From Bacillus cytotoxicus (GTDB lineage Bacteria; Bacillota; Bacilli; Bacillales; Bacillaceae_G), in contig NZ_JAMBOP010000005.1 in assembly GCF_023715645.1 (NCBI RefSeq), forward strand, positions 159,972-223,971: a stretch of DNA of 64,000 nucleotides. Reading direction: 5' to 3'. The translations under genes and the position numbers were made by a program. Below are positions 51,343 to 60,414 of this stretch, one piece after another; the first letter of the stretch is position 1, and every line of letters starts with the position of its first letter. Under the pieces are notes generated by a model that saw only the letters and a program-made list of their open reading frames with translations, was not told the DNA's origin and did not search any database.

Positions 51343-53163
51343 TTATTTTTGTACGTTTTTATTGAGATAGAAGAAAAATAATACACCATCCTTTGTATTG
51401 GATACGCCATATTGTACAACATGTAAATCTAAAATGTTTTTGGAAATGGCAAGTCCTAATCCAGTTCCACCTGTGGAACGGTGTCGAGAAATATCTCCGC
51501 GATAGAAACGCTCCCATATTTTACTGAGCTGTTCTTCAGGAATATGAGATCCTTTGTTTTCTATGCATATTTTTACGCATGTACTGTCTTCTGTTGCTGA
51601 AATAATAATCCTTTCATTTTCGGGAGTATAACGAATGGCATTCGTTATAAAGTTCGTGATAACTTGCTCTATACGATGCGGATTGGCTAACACTTCAATT
51701 TCAGAAAGACTCGTTTGAACGGTTAACTGTTTATTTTTTATTTCGAAGGATAGATGTTTACATATATGTTCAATCGTTTCATTAATAAAAAATGGTCGCA
51801 TTTCCATTTTGTACGTACCAGATTCTAATTTTGCTAATTCAAGCATATCCACAATGAGTAAATTCATCTTGTATACTTCTGTTTCCATTGCCTTGAAATA
51901 GTAATCTTTCTTATGACTAGCGACCCCATCTTTTAAAATAGACATACAACTTGTCATAATACTTAAAGGTGTCTTTAATTCGTGTGATACGCCCGCAATA
52001 AATTCTTTTCGTGTATGTTCTAATTGTTTTTCTTTTTCTATATCTTGCTGTAGCTTGTTAATGTATGAGTGTAACGTAGTTGATAATATATTAATATTTT
52101 GTGATAAGTTACCAATTTCATCTTTTGATGTAATTGGAATTACTTCCGAAAAATCAAGCTTTGCCATCTTTTGTGTCGTGGTGTTGATTTGTAATAACGG
52201 TTTTGCAATTCGTTTTGAATAATAAAATGCAGCAAAAAAGATAAGGATCAATGCGAATATAATGATGTATATATAATAGCCTTTTAGCATTTGTACAGCT
52301 TCATCAACGGGTTGTAAAGATGCTAGTACGAAAATATATGTGGTTTCACCATGTGGTTCTGTTATTGGTTGAATGAATAAGCGATATTTTTCACCGTTTT
52401 TTTCCTCCTCAAGAATTTGTAATGTATCTTGTTTCAATTTATCTTCATTAAACAATATCTTTGCTTGAAATTCTTTTATCATTTGCATAAATAAACGATT
52501 TGAATAAATCAGATTGGATTGCATATTTTCTTCAGGCATATGTATCGTTTGAAGGGTTGCCTGAAAATCTCCATGTTGTAATCCGAATTCACGTGGTTTT
52601 ATAACTGTATCTTCAGGAAAATATGTGATTACTTTTTTCAATATCACTTGGTTAACTAAATTTTCGTTAAGGGCGGCGTCTATATGTATATTATAAGGAA
52701 CTATAGAGGTGCTTGTCCTTGATGAAATAAAAACGCCCCAAAGATGGCTATTAAGCAAGTAAGGTTCTTTTAAAAGAGGGGGAATTTCATCTATATTTAT
52801 AAGATTATACAGTGGTATCCTGAGTGTTGTATTAATTAGTTCTTCGTTAGAAGAATTATCCACCTTTGCTTCGATATAAAAATCATTAACGTTTTTTAAG
52901 TTTCCATTCTCATCTAGTAACGTAATCGAAGCATTATTATTCCTAAAAAAATCTTGCTCGAGTCTTTGAATCCTTTGTAAATTATCTTTATTTTTTACAT
53001 AATCATTTTTAAATGATTGTATATTTGTTTTAATTGCATTTATTTTTCTGTTTTCATAGTATTGTTTGAAAAATATGGTTTGTCCAACAAATACACACGC
53101 CAAAATCGACATACATAATAATGTTGTTAAAATAAATAACTTGAATACAATTCTTCTTCTCAT
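51343..53163 (-). CDS. Membrane sensor histidine kinase (VanS/PhoR-like)
   Basis: A 606-residue kinase. Helix 1 is at about 10-32, an extracytoplasmic sensor domain of roughly 260 residues follows, then helix 2 at about 297-316 and a HAMP domain. The phosphoacceptor is His395 in EFIAGVSHELKTPLS. The ATPase has an N box (HRIEQVITNFITNAIRYTP) and G2 box GTGLGLAIS. The large extracellular domain suggests an external ligand. It overlaps the regulator gene by four bases (ATGA). A cell-wall signal is inferred from the divergent vanY-like gene. Confidence 0.88.
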   Translation of the reverse strand: MRRRIVFKLFILTTLLCMSILACVFVGQTIFFKQYYENRKINAIKTNIQSFKNDYVKNKDNLQRIQRLEQDFFRNNNASITLLDENGNLKNVNDFYIEAKVDNSSNEELINTTLRIPLYNLINIDEIPPLLKEPYLLNSHLWGVFISSRTSTSIVPYNIHIDAALNENLVNQVILKKVITYFPEDTVIKPREFGLQHGDFQATLQTIHMPEENMQSNLIYSNRLFMQMIKEFQAKILFNEDKLKQDTLQILEEEKNGEKYRLFIQPITEPHGETTYIFVLASLQPVDEAVQMLKGYYIYIIIFALILIFFAAFYYSKRIAKPLLQINTTTQKMAKLDFSEVIPITSKDEIGNLSQNINILSTTLHSYINKLQQDIEKEKQLEHTRKEFIAGVSHELKTPLSIMTSCMSILKDGVASHKKDYYFKAMETEVYKMNLLIVDMLELAKLESGTYKMEMRPFFINETIEHICKHLSFEIKNKQLTVQTSLSEIEVLANPHRIEQVITNFITNAIRYTPENERIIISATEDSTCVKICIENKGSHIPEEQLSKIWERFYRGDISRHRSTGGTGLGLAISKNILDLHVVQYGVSNTKDGVLFFFYLNKNVQK

Positions 53164-53843
53164 ACTTCACCTTTAAACTGATAGCCAGCACGTATAATGG
53201 TTACGATAGAGGAGGATTTCTGTCCTAATTTACTTCGTAAATTTCGAATGTGACTGTTTATTGTACGATCATCCCCGGTGAAGTCATATCCCCAAATGTG
53301 CTCAATTAATTGTTCTCTTGTTATAACAATCCCCTCGTTTTGCATCAAATACGTTAATATTTCAAATTCTGTATGAGTTAAATTAATATCTTTCCCATTT
53401 ATTGTGGCAATACGTGAAAGAAGATGCACAACAATTCCATTTCTAGATAACATATTATCTTTTGATGTTTGATATGTCTCACATCGTGTTTCGAGTAATC
53501 GTTTTGCTCGTGCTAGTAAAATAGGTGGGTTATATGGCTTTGTTACATAATCATCTGCACCTAATTCAAATCCAAGTAATGTATCATCTTCATCGGTTCG
53601 AGCTGTCAGCATAATAATAGGTACATTGGATGTTCTTCGAATCCGTCTACAAACAGACCAACCATCTAATTTTGGCAGCATAATATCAAGAATGATTAAA
53701 TGTACTTCATGTTTTTCAAAAATAGATAGTGCTTCCGTTCCGCTTGTCGCCTCTAGTACTTTATATCCATCGTGTAACAAATAGTCTTTAACAATTTCGC
53801 GTAAAATATCTTCGTCTTCTACAATCAAAATAGTTTTTTGCAT
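53160..53843 (-). CDS. OmpR-family response regulator (VanR-like)
   Basis: A 227-residue regulator. The receiver has the acidic pair in IVEDED, the phosphorylated Asp53 in ILDIMLPKLDG, and the conserved Thr and Lys in MLTARTDEDD and VTKPYNPP. The C-terminal winged helix contains LTHTEFEILTYLMQNEG and WGYDFTGDDRTINSHIRNLR. The ATG at 53843 follows CAGGAGAGG. Expected to act on the divergent vanY-like promoter through the 21-bp repeats in between. Confidence 0.92.
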   Translation of the reverse strand: MQKTILIVEDEDILREIVKDYLLHDGYKVLEATSGTEALSIFEKHEVHLIILDIMLPKLDGWSVCRRIRRTSNVPIIMLTARTDEDDTLLGFELGADDYVTKPYNPPILLARAKRLLETRCETYQTSKDNMLSRNGIVVHLLSRIATINGKDINLTHTEFEILTYLMQNEGIVITREQLIEHIWGYDFTGDDRTINSHIRNLRSKLGQKSSSIVTIIRAGYQFKGEV

Positions 53844-54026
53844 TGTACCTCTCCTGTATGAATTTAAACTTGTTTATGTAAAGATGATATGTAATTTGAA
53901 TCAATTAAATACTGTATTCATTTTATAGCTTTCGAATGGAGATATATAAATTATAGCAATCCCATATAAAGATAAGATAAAGAGTAGAGTAATTCAAGAG
54001 GAATATAATTCATTTTACGATCCATA

Positions 54027-54080
54027 AAAAACGTGTAGAGATTATTATTTCGACACGTTTTTTGTATTTTTCGACACGTT
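54027..54080. promoter_or_regulatory. 21-bp-phased direct repeats upstream of the vanY-like gene
   Basis: CGACACGTTT occurs at 54051-54060 and again, nine bases long, at 54072-54080: 21 bp apart, two helical turns. The complement AAACGTGT (54029-54036) lies just upstream, so the first copy can also form a hairpin AAAAAACGTGT/ACACGTTTTTT (54026-54064). Phased direct repeats are typical binding sites of OmpR-type regulators. Confidence 0.55.
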
Positions 54081-54184
54081 TCTACATTATCTGCACATTA
54101 TCTTCATTTGTTTGTATTAATATATCTATCGAAAGGGAAATTAATGATTTATATGTATGAGTAAAAAAAGTAGAGGTGAGTAAT

Positions 54185-54934
54185 ATGAAAAAGTTATATA
54201 GAGGAAATGGAATGTTAATAATTGTAACGATTATAATATTGATTACATGTATTATTTTTGTGTGCAATCCACTTGTTTTCTCGAATTCTGTAAAAGCAAA
54301 AGAAAAACCATTAACAGAACCAACTAAGAAGCACAGTGAAACTTCTATAAAAAAAGAGGCTTCAAAAAATCCAAATGATATTCATATTATTGTAAATAAG
54401 AATAGTAAGCTTCCAGATGGATATAAACCAAATGATTTAGTTGTACCGGATGTTACTTTTGCATTTTCTGGTATATGTGAAAAAAGTTATATGCGTAAAG
54501 AAGCTGCAAGAGCATTGGAGAATCTGTTTGCGCTAGCTAAAAAAGATGGAATAACATTACAGGCTGTATCTGGATTTCGTTCTCTAGAGTATCAAAAAAG
54601 TGTTTATCAAAATAACGTTAAAAAACAAGGTAAGGAGCAAGCTGATCGAGTATCTGCAAGACCTGGTCATAGTGAACACCAAACAGGATTAACAATGGAT
54701 GTGTCAGCAAGTAGTGTAAATAACACATTAGAACAATCCTTTGGTAATACAAAAGAAGGAAAATGGTTGGCTAAAAATGCCCATCGTGCAGGGTTTATTA
54801 TTCGGTACTTAAAAGGAAAAGAAGGTATTACGGGGTATTCATACGAGCCATGGCATATCCGATATGTAGGTGATATTGCAAACGAAATATCTGAAAAGGG
54901 TATCACCTTAGAAGAATATTACAATGAAAATTAA
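54185..54934 (+). CDS. vanY: VanY-like D-alanyl-D-alanine carboxypeptidase
   Basis: A 249-residue enzyme anchored by an N-terminal helix (about 9-30), with the catalytic domain outside. Peptidase M15B/VanY motifs: SGFRSLEYQ, the zinc motif SEHQTGLTMD (His and Asp) and EPWHIRYVG (Glu and second His). It would remove the terminal D-Ala of peptidoglycan stem peptides. The ATG at 54185 follows AGAGGTGA. There are no vanHAX genes, so this is not a vancomycin-resistance cluster; the VanRS-like pair divergent to it probably controls wall remodelling. Confidence 0.87.
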   Translation: MKKLYRGNGMLIIVTIIILITCIIFVCNPLVFSNSVKAKEKPLTEPTKKHSETSIKKEASKNPNDIHIIVNKNSKLPDGYKPNDLVVPDVTFAFSGICEKSYMRKEAARALENLFALAKKDGITLQAVSGFRSLEYQKSVYQNNVKKQGKEQADRVSARPGHSEHQTGLTMDVSASSVNNTLEQSFGNTKEGKWLAKNAHRAGFIIRYLKGKEGITGYSYEPWHIRYVGDIANEISEKGITLEEYYNEN

Positions 54935-55128
54935 TAATATTCCTTTTAGGGGTATCACCCCATCGCTATCAAGCTAACAAAACAAAATTCTCTTAAAATA
55001 AAAAAATATACTATTCTTTCTGGGGTAGCACGTACATTCTAGACTTGCGATAGATATCAGTTCTAAATTAGCAAAATACCAAGAAGTAATAAAATTTAAA
55101 TATATAGATGTGGGGGTTCTTTGCACTT

Positions 55129-56772
55129 ATGAAAAAATATCTTGCCGGTCTCACAGCAATATCTGTAGCTGGAGCAGCATCTCCATTCATGGATAATGCC
55201 CAAGCAAAAACAACAGATCAATTGCAACCGACCACACAAATAATTCAAACATCTTCACAAACTAATGGGGCGTACATAGTAACTGCTGACGCATTGCACG
55301 TCCGCACAGGTCCTAGTACTTCTTATGATATTACATCTTGTGTGTATAAAGGACAAAAACTACAGGTTATTGGGGAAGAGAATGGTTGGTTGAAAATTAA
55401 CCATCAAGGAAAGACTGGCTACGTAAGCAGTAAATTCGTTTCAAAAAATGGTGGATCAGCGAATTCAAACGTAAGTACAAGTGGTAAGAAAACTGTAACT
55501 GCTGACGTATTACGTGTTCGCACAAGTCCGAATACTTCTAGCTCTATTATAGGACGCGTATATGAAGGACAAGTATTACAAGTCATTGGAGAAGCGAATG
55601 GCTGGCTCAAAATTAATTATAACGGAAAAACTGGCTATGTAAGCAGTGAATTCGTTACAGATGGTGGCTCTTCCTCAACTGGAAATAATGAAAATGTACA
55701 AGCTGCTAATGGTAATTATGCAGTCAATGTATCTTCCCTTCGCGTTCGTACGGGCCCTAGTACTTCTCATACAGTTTTAGGCTCTCTTCATAAAGGGCAA
55801 GTTGTACAAGTTACTGGAGAAGTACAAAATTGGTTTAAGATTAACTATGGTGGAAAAACTGGTTATATTAGCAAAGGTTACGTTACAAAAGGCGGATCAG
55901 ATGTAAATAATAATGGACAGCAAAATAATAACGGTACTGTTCAAACAGGTGGTACATACGTTGTAAACACATCTTCTTTACGCGTTCGTACAGGCCCTGC
56001 TACTTACCATAGTGTAATTGGCGGTGTGGTAAATGGCCAAGCGTTACAAGTAACTGGTATCGAAAATGGTTGGCTCAAAATTAATCATCATGGGAAAATA
56101 GGTTATGTGGATAGCCAATATGTAAAATTTGTTCCAGGAGGCACAACACCTCCGTCTGAAGCAAGTAATCCATCTACTTCAGCAGCGGTTGGTGATTACT
56201 ACGTGAACGCAAGTGCATTAAATGTAAGAAGCGGTGCTGGTACAAACTACGGTGTAATCGGTGCGTTATCAAAAGGGACAAAAGTAACAGTTCTATCTGA
56301 ACAAAATGGGTGGAGCAAAATTAATTACAACGGTAAAAACGGTTATATATCAAGTCAATATTTAGCAAAGACACCCGTTTCAGGTGGATCCAATATAAGT
56401 AATCCTGCAAAAGGTGATAAAATTATTAATGAAGCCAAAAAACATATTGGTAAACCGTATGTTTTTGGAACAGAGGGTCCTAGTAGTTTTGACTGTTCTG
56501 GCTTTATTACCTATGTTTTTAATCACGCTGGATACTCGTTATCCCGAACAAATGCACAAGGATTTTATAACCAATCCCAAAAAATTCCAAATCCTCAACC
56601 GGGTGATCTAGTTTTCTTCCACAGTACATATCCTACTAAAAATTATATCACTCATGTAGGGATTTATATTGGTAATAATAAAATGATTGATGCGGGGGGC
56701 ACTCGTGTAGATATCAGAGATTTAAATTCACCTTATTATCGCCAGCATTTTGTTGGGTACGGCAGAATTTAA
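55129..56772 (+). CDS. Secreted NlpC/P60 endopeptidase with five SH3b domains
   Basis: A 547-residue exported protein. The signal peptide ends near AQA (residues 24-26). Five bacterial SH3 domains follow, each with L-x-VR-[TS]-[GS]-P/A and a W/F-x-KI-x-x-x-GK-x-GY-[VI] core, at roughly 44-102, 120-175, 198-253, 276-333 and 362-420. The C-terminal NlpC/P60 domain has catalytic Cys in DCSGFITYV and His in HVGIYIG. It should cut gamma-D-Glu to diamino-acid bonds. The ATG at 55129 is favoured; ATG 55108 has no ribosome site. Confidence 0.9.
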   Translation: MKKYLAGLTAISVAGAASPFMDNAQAKTTDQLQPTTQIIQTSSQTNGAYIVTADALHVRTGPSTSYDITSCVYKGQKLQVIGEENGWLKINHQGKTGYVSSKFVSKNGGSANSNVSTSGKKTVTADVLRVRTSPNTSSSIIGRVYEGQVLQVIGEANGWLKINYNGKTGYVSSEFVTDGGSSSTGNNENVQAANGNYAVNVSSLRVRTGPSTSHTVLGSLHKGQVVQVTGEVQNWFKINYGGKTGYISKGYVTKGGSDVNNNGQQNNNGTVQTGGTYVVNTSSLRVRTGPATYHSVIGGVVNGQALQVTGIENGWLKINHHGKIGYVDSQYVKFVPGGTTPPSEASNPSTSAAVGDYYVNASALNVRSGAGTNYGVIGALSKGTKVTVLSEQNGWSKINYNGKNGYISSQYLAKTPVSGGSNISNPAKGDKIINEAKKHIGKPYVFGTEGPSSFDCSGFITYVFNHAGYSLSRTNAQGFYNQSQKIPNPQPGDLVFFHSTYPTKNYITHVGIYIGNNKMIDAGGTRVDIRDLNSPYYRQHFVGYGRI

Positions 56773-56931
56773 TAGAGATATGATGTAATTATACTTAAAT
56801 AAGAATTCGACATGAAAATAAGCAAGTGATTATGTTGGAAAATGTCGGACGACACAAATTTGGCAAGTTGACCATATGTACTTTGAAACTCTCTTTTTTC
56901 TTAAAATTCAAAAAAGGACCGAATTCAAATT

Positions 56932-57773
56932 GGTTCTGGTGCAAAAAATCTATAAAACTTGGATATACTGATACTAATATTCTAAAAAAGGACGTGATCA
57001 GTATGGAAAAGCAAAATTTATTCAAGTGGAAACATTATCAACCAGACATTATCTTATTAACTGTACGTTGGTACCTGCGGTACAATTTAAGTTTTCGTGA
57101 TTTAGTGGAAATAATGGAGGAACGTGGGTTATCTTTGGCTCATACAACGATTATGCGTTGGGTTCATCAGTACGGTCCTGAATTGGACAAACGAATCCGA
57201 CGTCATCTTAAACAAACAAGTGACTCCTGGAGAGTCGATGAAACATATATCAAAGTAAAAGGTCAATGGATGTACCTGTATCGTGCTGTTGATTCGAAAG
57301 AAAATACAATCGATTTTTACCTAAGTAAAACAAGAGACCAGAAGGCTGCAAAGTGCTTTTTCAAGAAGGCCTTGCAGTCTTTTCATGTTTCAAAACCTCG
57401 TGTTATAACAGTCGATAAAAATCCAGCTTATCCTACAGCAATTGAACAGTTGAAAAAAGAAAAAAGCATACCTGGTGGTATGCGACTTAGACAACAAAAG
57501 TACTTGAATAACATAGTAGAACAAGATCATCGCTTTATAAAGAAGCGAATTCGTTCTATGTTAGGGTTCAAATGTTTTGACACAGCTACATCCATTCTTT
57601 CTGGAGTAGAAGCCATGCATATGATTAAAAAAGAACAGGTTGATTTAAAGAATCAGTCTGTCCAAAATCAGAAAGAATTCATCCATCAATTGTTTGGGCT
57701 TGCAGCATAAGATACGGTTCCGTTAGGAATCTATGCGCTTTATTCTCTTTTATTCTATTTTTGCACCAGAACC
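56932..57773 (+). mobile_element. IS6-family insertion sequence (IS240-like), 842 bp
   Basis: Terminal inverted repeats GGTTCTGGTGCAAAAA (56932-56947) and TTTTTGCACCAGAACC (57758-57773) are perfect over 16 bp. A single transposase gene fills the element. The flanking 8-mers differ (TTCAAATT left, CTCTAAAC right), so there is no target duplication. This is usual when flanking DNA was rearranged by recombination between IS6 copies. Confidence 0.93.
57003..57710 (+). CDS. IS6-family transposase
   Basis: A 235-residue DDE transposase with the triad in WRVDETYIKVKG (Asp), ITVDKNPAYP (Asp) and NNIVEQDHRFIKKR (Glu), and an N-terminal helix-turn-helix (SLAHTTIMRWVHQYG). The length and motifs match IS240/IS26-type enzymes. 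The ATG at 57003 follows GGACGTGATC. The frame runs open further upstream, through the left inverted repeat, but that extension is not conserved. The gene looks intact. Confidence 0.93.
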   Translation: MEKQNLFKWKHYQPDIILLTVRWYLRYNLSFRDLVEIMEERGLSLAHTTIMRWVHQYGPELDKRIRRHLKQTSDSWRVDETYIKVKGQWMYLYRAVDSKENTIDFYLSKTRDQKAAKCFFKKALQSFHVSKPRVITVDKNPAYPTAIEQLKKEKSIPGGMRLRQQKYLNNIVEQDHRFIKKRIRSMLGFKCFDTATSILSGVEAMHMIKKEQVDLKNQSVQNQKEFIHQLFGLAA

Positions 57774-57819
57774 CTCTAAACTTAACTCCTAGTAAAAACA
57801 GTATAGATGATATTTATTA

Positions 57820-57856
57820 AAAAGAAAAGTACTCAGAGGAGTGCTTTTCTTTTTTG
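57820..57856. terminator. Bidirectional terminator beyond the IS
   Basis: AAAAAGAAAAGTACTC pairs with GGAGTGCTTTTCTTTTTT across a three-nt loop. Confidence 0.8.
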
Positions 57857-57903
57857 GATAAGGTGATCCCATATAGGGTAGCTTTTGTTTCATCCTGATT
57901 AGA

Positions 57904-58150
57904 TTACCCTTGTAAGAATCGTTGTATTTCTGTTTCTGACAATCCAGTCATTTTAGCAATATCCTGTACAGATACACCATTGTTATGCATACCACGAACT
58001 AATTGTATCTTTCCTTGTTGTATGCCCTTGCTCACGCCCTTTATTGAGTGCATGAGCAATTCCAGCAGCTTCATCCATTAATGCTTTTTCCCTTGCCTCA
58101 TATTCTTTACGGAACGAAGTGTCTTGACTCATACGTTTCCACTTATTCAT
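57904..58150 (-). pseudogene. C-terminal fragment of an Rpn family nuclease/transposase gene, frameshifted
   Basis: On the minus strand the first frame reads MNKWKRMSQDTSFRKEY then EAREKALMDEAAGIAHALNK, the usual tail of Rpn (PD-(D/E)XK, recombination-promoting nuclease) proteins. After GREQG one extra G shifts the frame; the original continues in the next frame as IQQGKIQLVRGMHNNGVSV, then KMTGLSETEIQRFLQG and a stop at 57904. The nuclease domain is absent: the fragment starts exactly at the blaI stop codon (ATGA). The bla operon evidently landed in or deleted the rest of this gene. Confidence 0.75.
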
Positions 58151-58530
58151 TGCTTTTTAGGTTTCTTATCTAAAATAAAGCGTAGTTCGTTGATTTCATC
58201 ATCAGATAGGGTATCTCCCTGAATAAATTGAGTAAGCATGGATTTCAAGGCACCTCCATAGATACGCTTGATAAATGATTTGGTCTCAGCACGCTGGCAC
58301 TCTTCCTGTGTATAGAGCGGGTAAAAGGTGTAAACTCTTAAATTTTTATTGACACCTACTACATCTTTTTGAACCAATCGATCGAGAAGAGTGCGTATGG
58401 TTTTCGGCTTCCAATCAGTACTCTCCTGTAAGGAAAGTATGATGTCATTCGCCGTTTGGGGAGCTTTGTCCCAAAGTACGTTCATGATTCCCCATTCTGA
58501 TTCTGATATACTAGGAATGTTTTTCTCCAT
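58147..58530 (-). CDS. blaI: Beta-lactamase/methicillinase repressor BlaI
   Basis: A 127-residue repressor of the BlaI/MecI family with an N-terminal winged helix (ISESEWGIMNVLWDKAPQTAND, then TIRTLLDRLVQKDVV) and a C-terminal dimer helix. It binds the three dyads upstream of bla and blaR1. In the family it is cut between Asn and Phe/Leu after BlaR1 activation; the expected site region here is KSMLTQF. The ATG at 58530 follows GGAGGGGAT; 20 bases separate it from blaR1. Confidence 0.93.
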   Translation of the reverse strand: MEKNIPSISESEWGIMNVLWDKAPQTANDIILSLQESTDWKPKTIRTLLDRLVQKDVVGVNKNLRVYTFYPLYTQEECQRAETKSFIKRIYGGALKSMLTQFIQGDTLSDDEINELRFILDKKPKKQ

Positions 58531-58550
58531 ATTTATCCCCTCCATTTTCT

Positions 58551-60323
58551 TTAATAGATTCTTAAATCTTTTAAAGTTGATAAAGTAATTTCTACAGCCT
58601 TACTTCCAGATGCATCATCTTTATTTTGTATATTGGTAGCAAAGAAATAAGTATTGTCCTTCGTCTCTACATACCCGATAAACCAACCATTGATGTTTTT
58701 TCCATTCACTGTTCCTGTACCTGTTTTTCCTGATAGGCGAACTTCCTCATTCTTTTCTAAGAGTAGTGCTTCCTTCACAGCTTGGATATTCATTTCCTTA
58801 TATCCCAATTGATTGTAATAAAAGGCTTGCAGCAGTTGCACTTGCTCGACTGGAGAAATTTTTAGTGAGGATTCGTGCCAGAATTCACCTAATCTCCCAG
58901 ATACATTGGAGTTTCCATATTTTATATCTTGGAGATTAGATTGTATTGTTTCAAATCCTGTTCTACGATCTAGTTCTTGGAAATACCAGTTTACAGATTT
59001 TTGTAAAGCAGATGAGACATCCTGATCCATATTCCAAGCGTCATAGGGTTGCTCTGTCCCATCCCATAAAAGGGTGGATTCTTTGGGTGATATCACATTT
59101 GATTCTAATGCAAATAAGGCACTATAGATTTTGTATGTGGAATCAGGTGATACCCGCAACGTACTTTTCTCTTCATTATAAATGCGATATTGCTGTGCGT
59201 TATGATCATATAAAACAAAGCTTCCTTCATACCCTTTAAAGAATTGATGTAAATCTTCATAAACTACTCTGTTATTATTAAAATAATATCGGTCGTTTTC
59301 CGTCGCAAATGCGGAAATGAGAGGTAATTGGACTGTCAAAATGATACTGGCCAACGCATAAATAAAGACGCTTTTTCTTATTGATTTCTTTGTGCCAGCC
59401 TTATAGGCAGCAATTTGTTCAATTCGTTTTTTGATTTGACTCTTCGAACCGTTTATTTTTGTTACTAACTGTAGCTTACTTGACCGTTTCGAAAAATCCA
59501 AAAAATTAATAATTGTATTTCCATATTCACTAAATGAATTATCGTCTAGTACATGTAAAACAGATGTATCACATGCGATTTCCCGATCTAATCTCATTTC
59601 TCTAAAAGCAAGCCAGACAAGGGGATTAAACCAATAAATGATTTGATAGAACAATATCACGTAATTTGTCAGCAGATCCTTATTTTTATAGTGATTCAGT
59701 TCATGAAGAAAGATATACTCGTAATGTTTCAAGCTGAGCCAGTTTTCATGCTGAGAAGGTAAGACGATATATGTTTGAAAAAGTCCAAATATCATTGGAG
59801 ATTGGACTCTTTTTGAAATAACAATCTTTATTGATTTTTTAATCTGTAGTCTTTTCTTGCATTCTTCGAAAAGCACCAGAACTTCTTGATTGGAAAACTT
59901 AGAAGAATAATTCTTTATCCTTCTAAGTGTAATCCATCCACGAACCATAATAAAAGTATATAATAGCACCCCTGACATCCATAATCCCATCACTCCCATA
60001 TTAAGTAAGGACAGATCCGGCCGAGTGACGGATACAGAAAAGTCTTTTATCAGGTGTAGGCCCTGCATCATATTAGTTCCAGTTATTTTTGTATTAGGGC
60101 TGAGCGCATTAGTCTGATATGTATCCCCACCGCTAAAGAGAGAACTAAAATTATATAAATAATTAGGTATGAAAGGAAGTGCTAAAGCGATAAAAAGAAA
60201 CATCCACAAATGATAGTGCCATTTTGCTGTTAGTTGTCTTCCAAACCATTTTCGTATAAGTAGAATAACAGTAACGGAAAATGAAGACACCAATAGGCCA
60301 ATTATAAAATGAGTTAAAAACAT
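58551..60323 (-). CDS. blaR1: Beta-lactam sensor-transducer BlaR1
   Basis: About 590 residues. The N-terminal half has four transmembrane helices and an M56 metalloprotease domain with zinc motif HELNHYKNKD and upstream PMIFGLFQTYIVLP. The C-terminal extracellular sensor is a penicillin-binding domain with acylated serine in SPDSTYKIYSA, the second motif near SVNWYFQ and LSGKTGTGTVNG. Drug acylation outside triggers proteolysis that inactivates BlaI. The start is uncertain: ATG 60323, TTG 60335 or GTG 60338. Order blaR1-blaI, divergent from bla, is the classical inducible arrangement. Confidence 0.92.
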   Translation of the reverse strand: MFLTHFIIGLLVSSFSVTVILLIRKWFGRQLTAKWHYHLWMFLFIALALPFIPNYLYNFSSLFSGGDTYQTNALSPNTKITGTNMMQGLHLIKDFSVSVTRPDLSLLNMGVMGLWMSGVLLYTFIMVRGWITLRRIKNYSSKFSNQEVLVLFEECKKRLQIKKSIKIVISKRVQSPMIFGLFQTYIVLPSQHENWLSLKHYEYIFLHELNHYKNKDLLTNYVILFYQIIYWFNPLVWLAFREMRLDREIACDTSVLHVLDDNSFSEYGNTIINFLDFSKRSSKLQLVTKINGSKSQIKKRIEQIAAYKAGTKKSIRKSVFIYALASIILTVQLPLISAFATENDRYYFNNNRVVYEDLHQFFKGYEGSFVLYDHNAQQYRIYNEEKSTLRVSPDSTYKIYSALFALESNVISPKESTLLWDGTEQPYDAWNMDQDVSSALQKSVNWYFQELDRRTGFETIQSNLQDIKYGNSNVSGRLGEFWHESSLKISPVEQVQLLQAFYYNQLGYKEMNIQAVKEALLLEKNEEVRLSGKTGTGTVNGKNINGWFIGYVETKDNTYFFATNIQNKDDASGSKAVEITLSTLKDLRIY

Positions 60324-60414
60324 GTCTCTCAACACCAACTCTCTTGGATTTTTAAATTTTTAAAAACAGGTATATAGCATATTTATAGTAGCTTGATGGT
60401 AAAAAATAAAGAGT

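Noticed and set aside
51343-54934. Vancomycin resistance cluster
   Set aside because: There are VanR-, VanS- and VanY-like genes but no vanH, ligase or vanX. VanY-type enzymes are common chromosomal wall enzymes in bacilli.
56826-57002. N-terminal extension of the IS6 transposase
   Set aside because: The extension begins outside the insertion sequence and crosses its left inverted repeat. The 235-residue form is the normal length.
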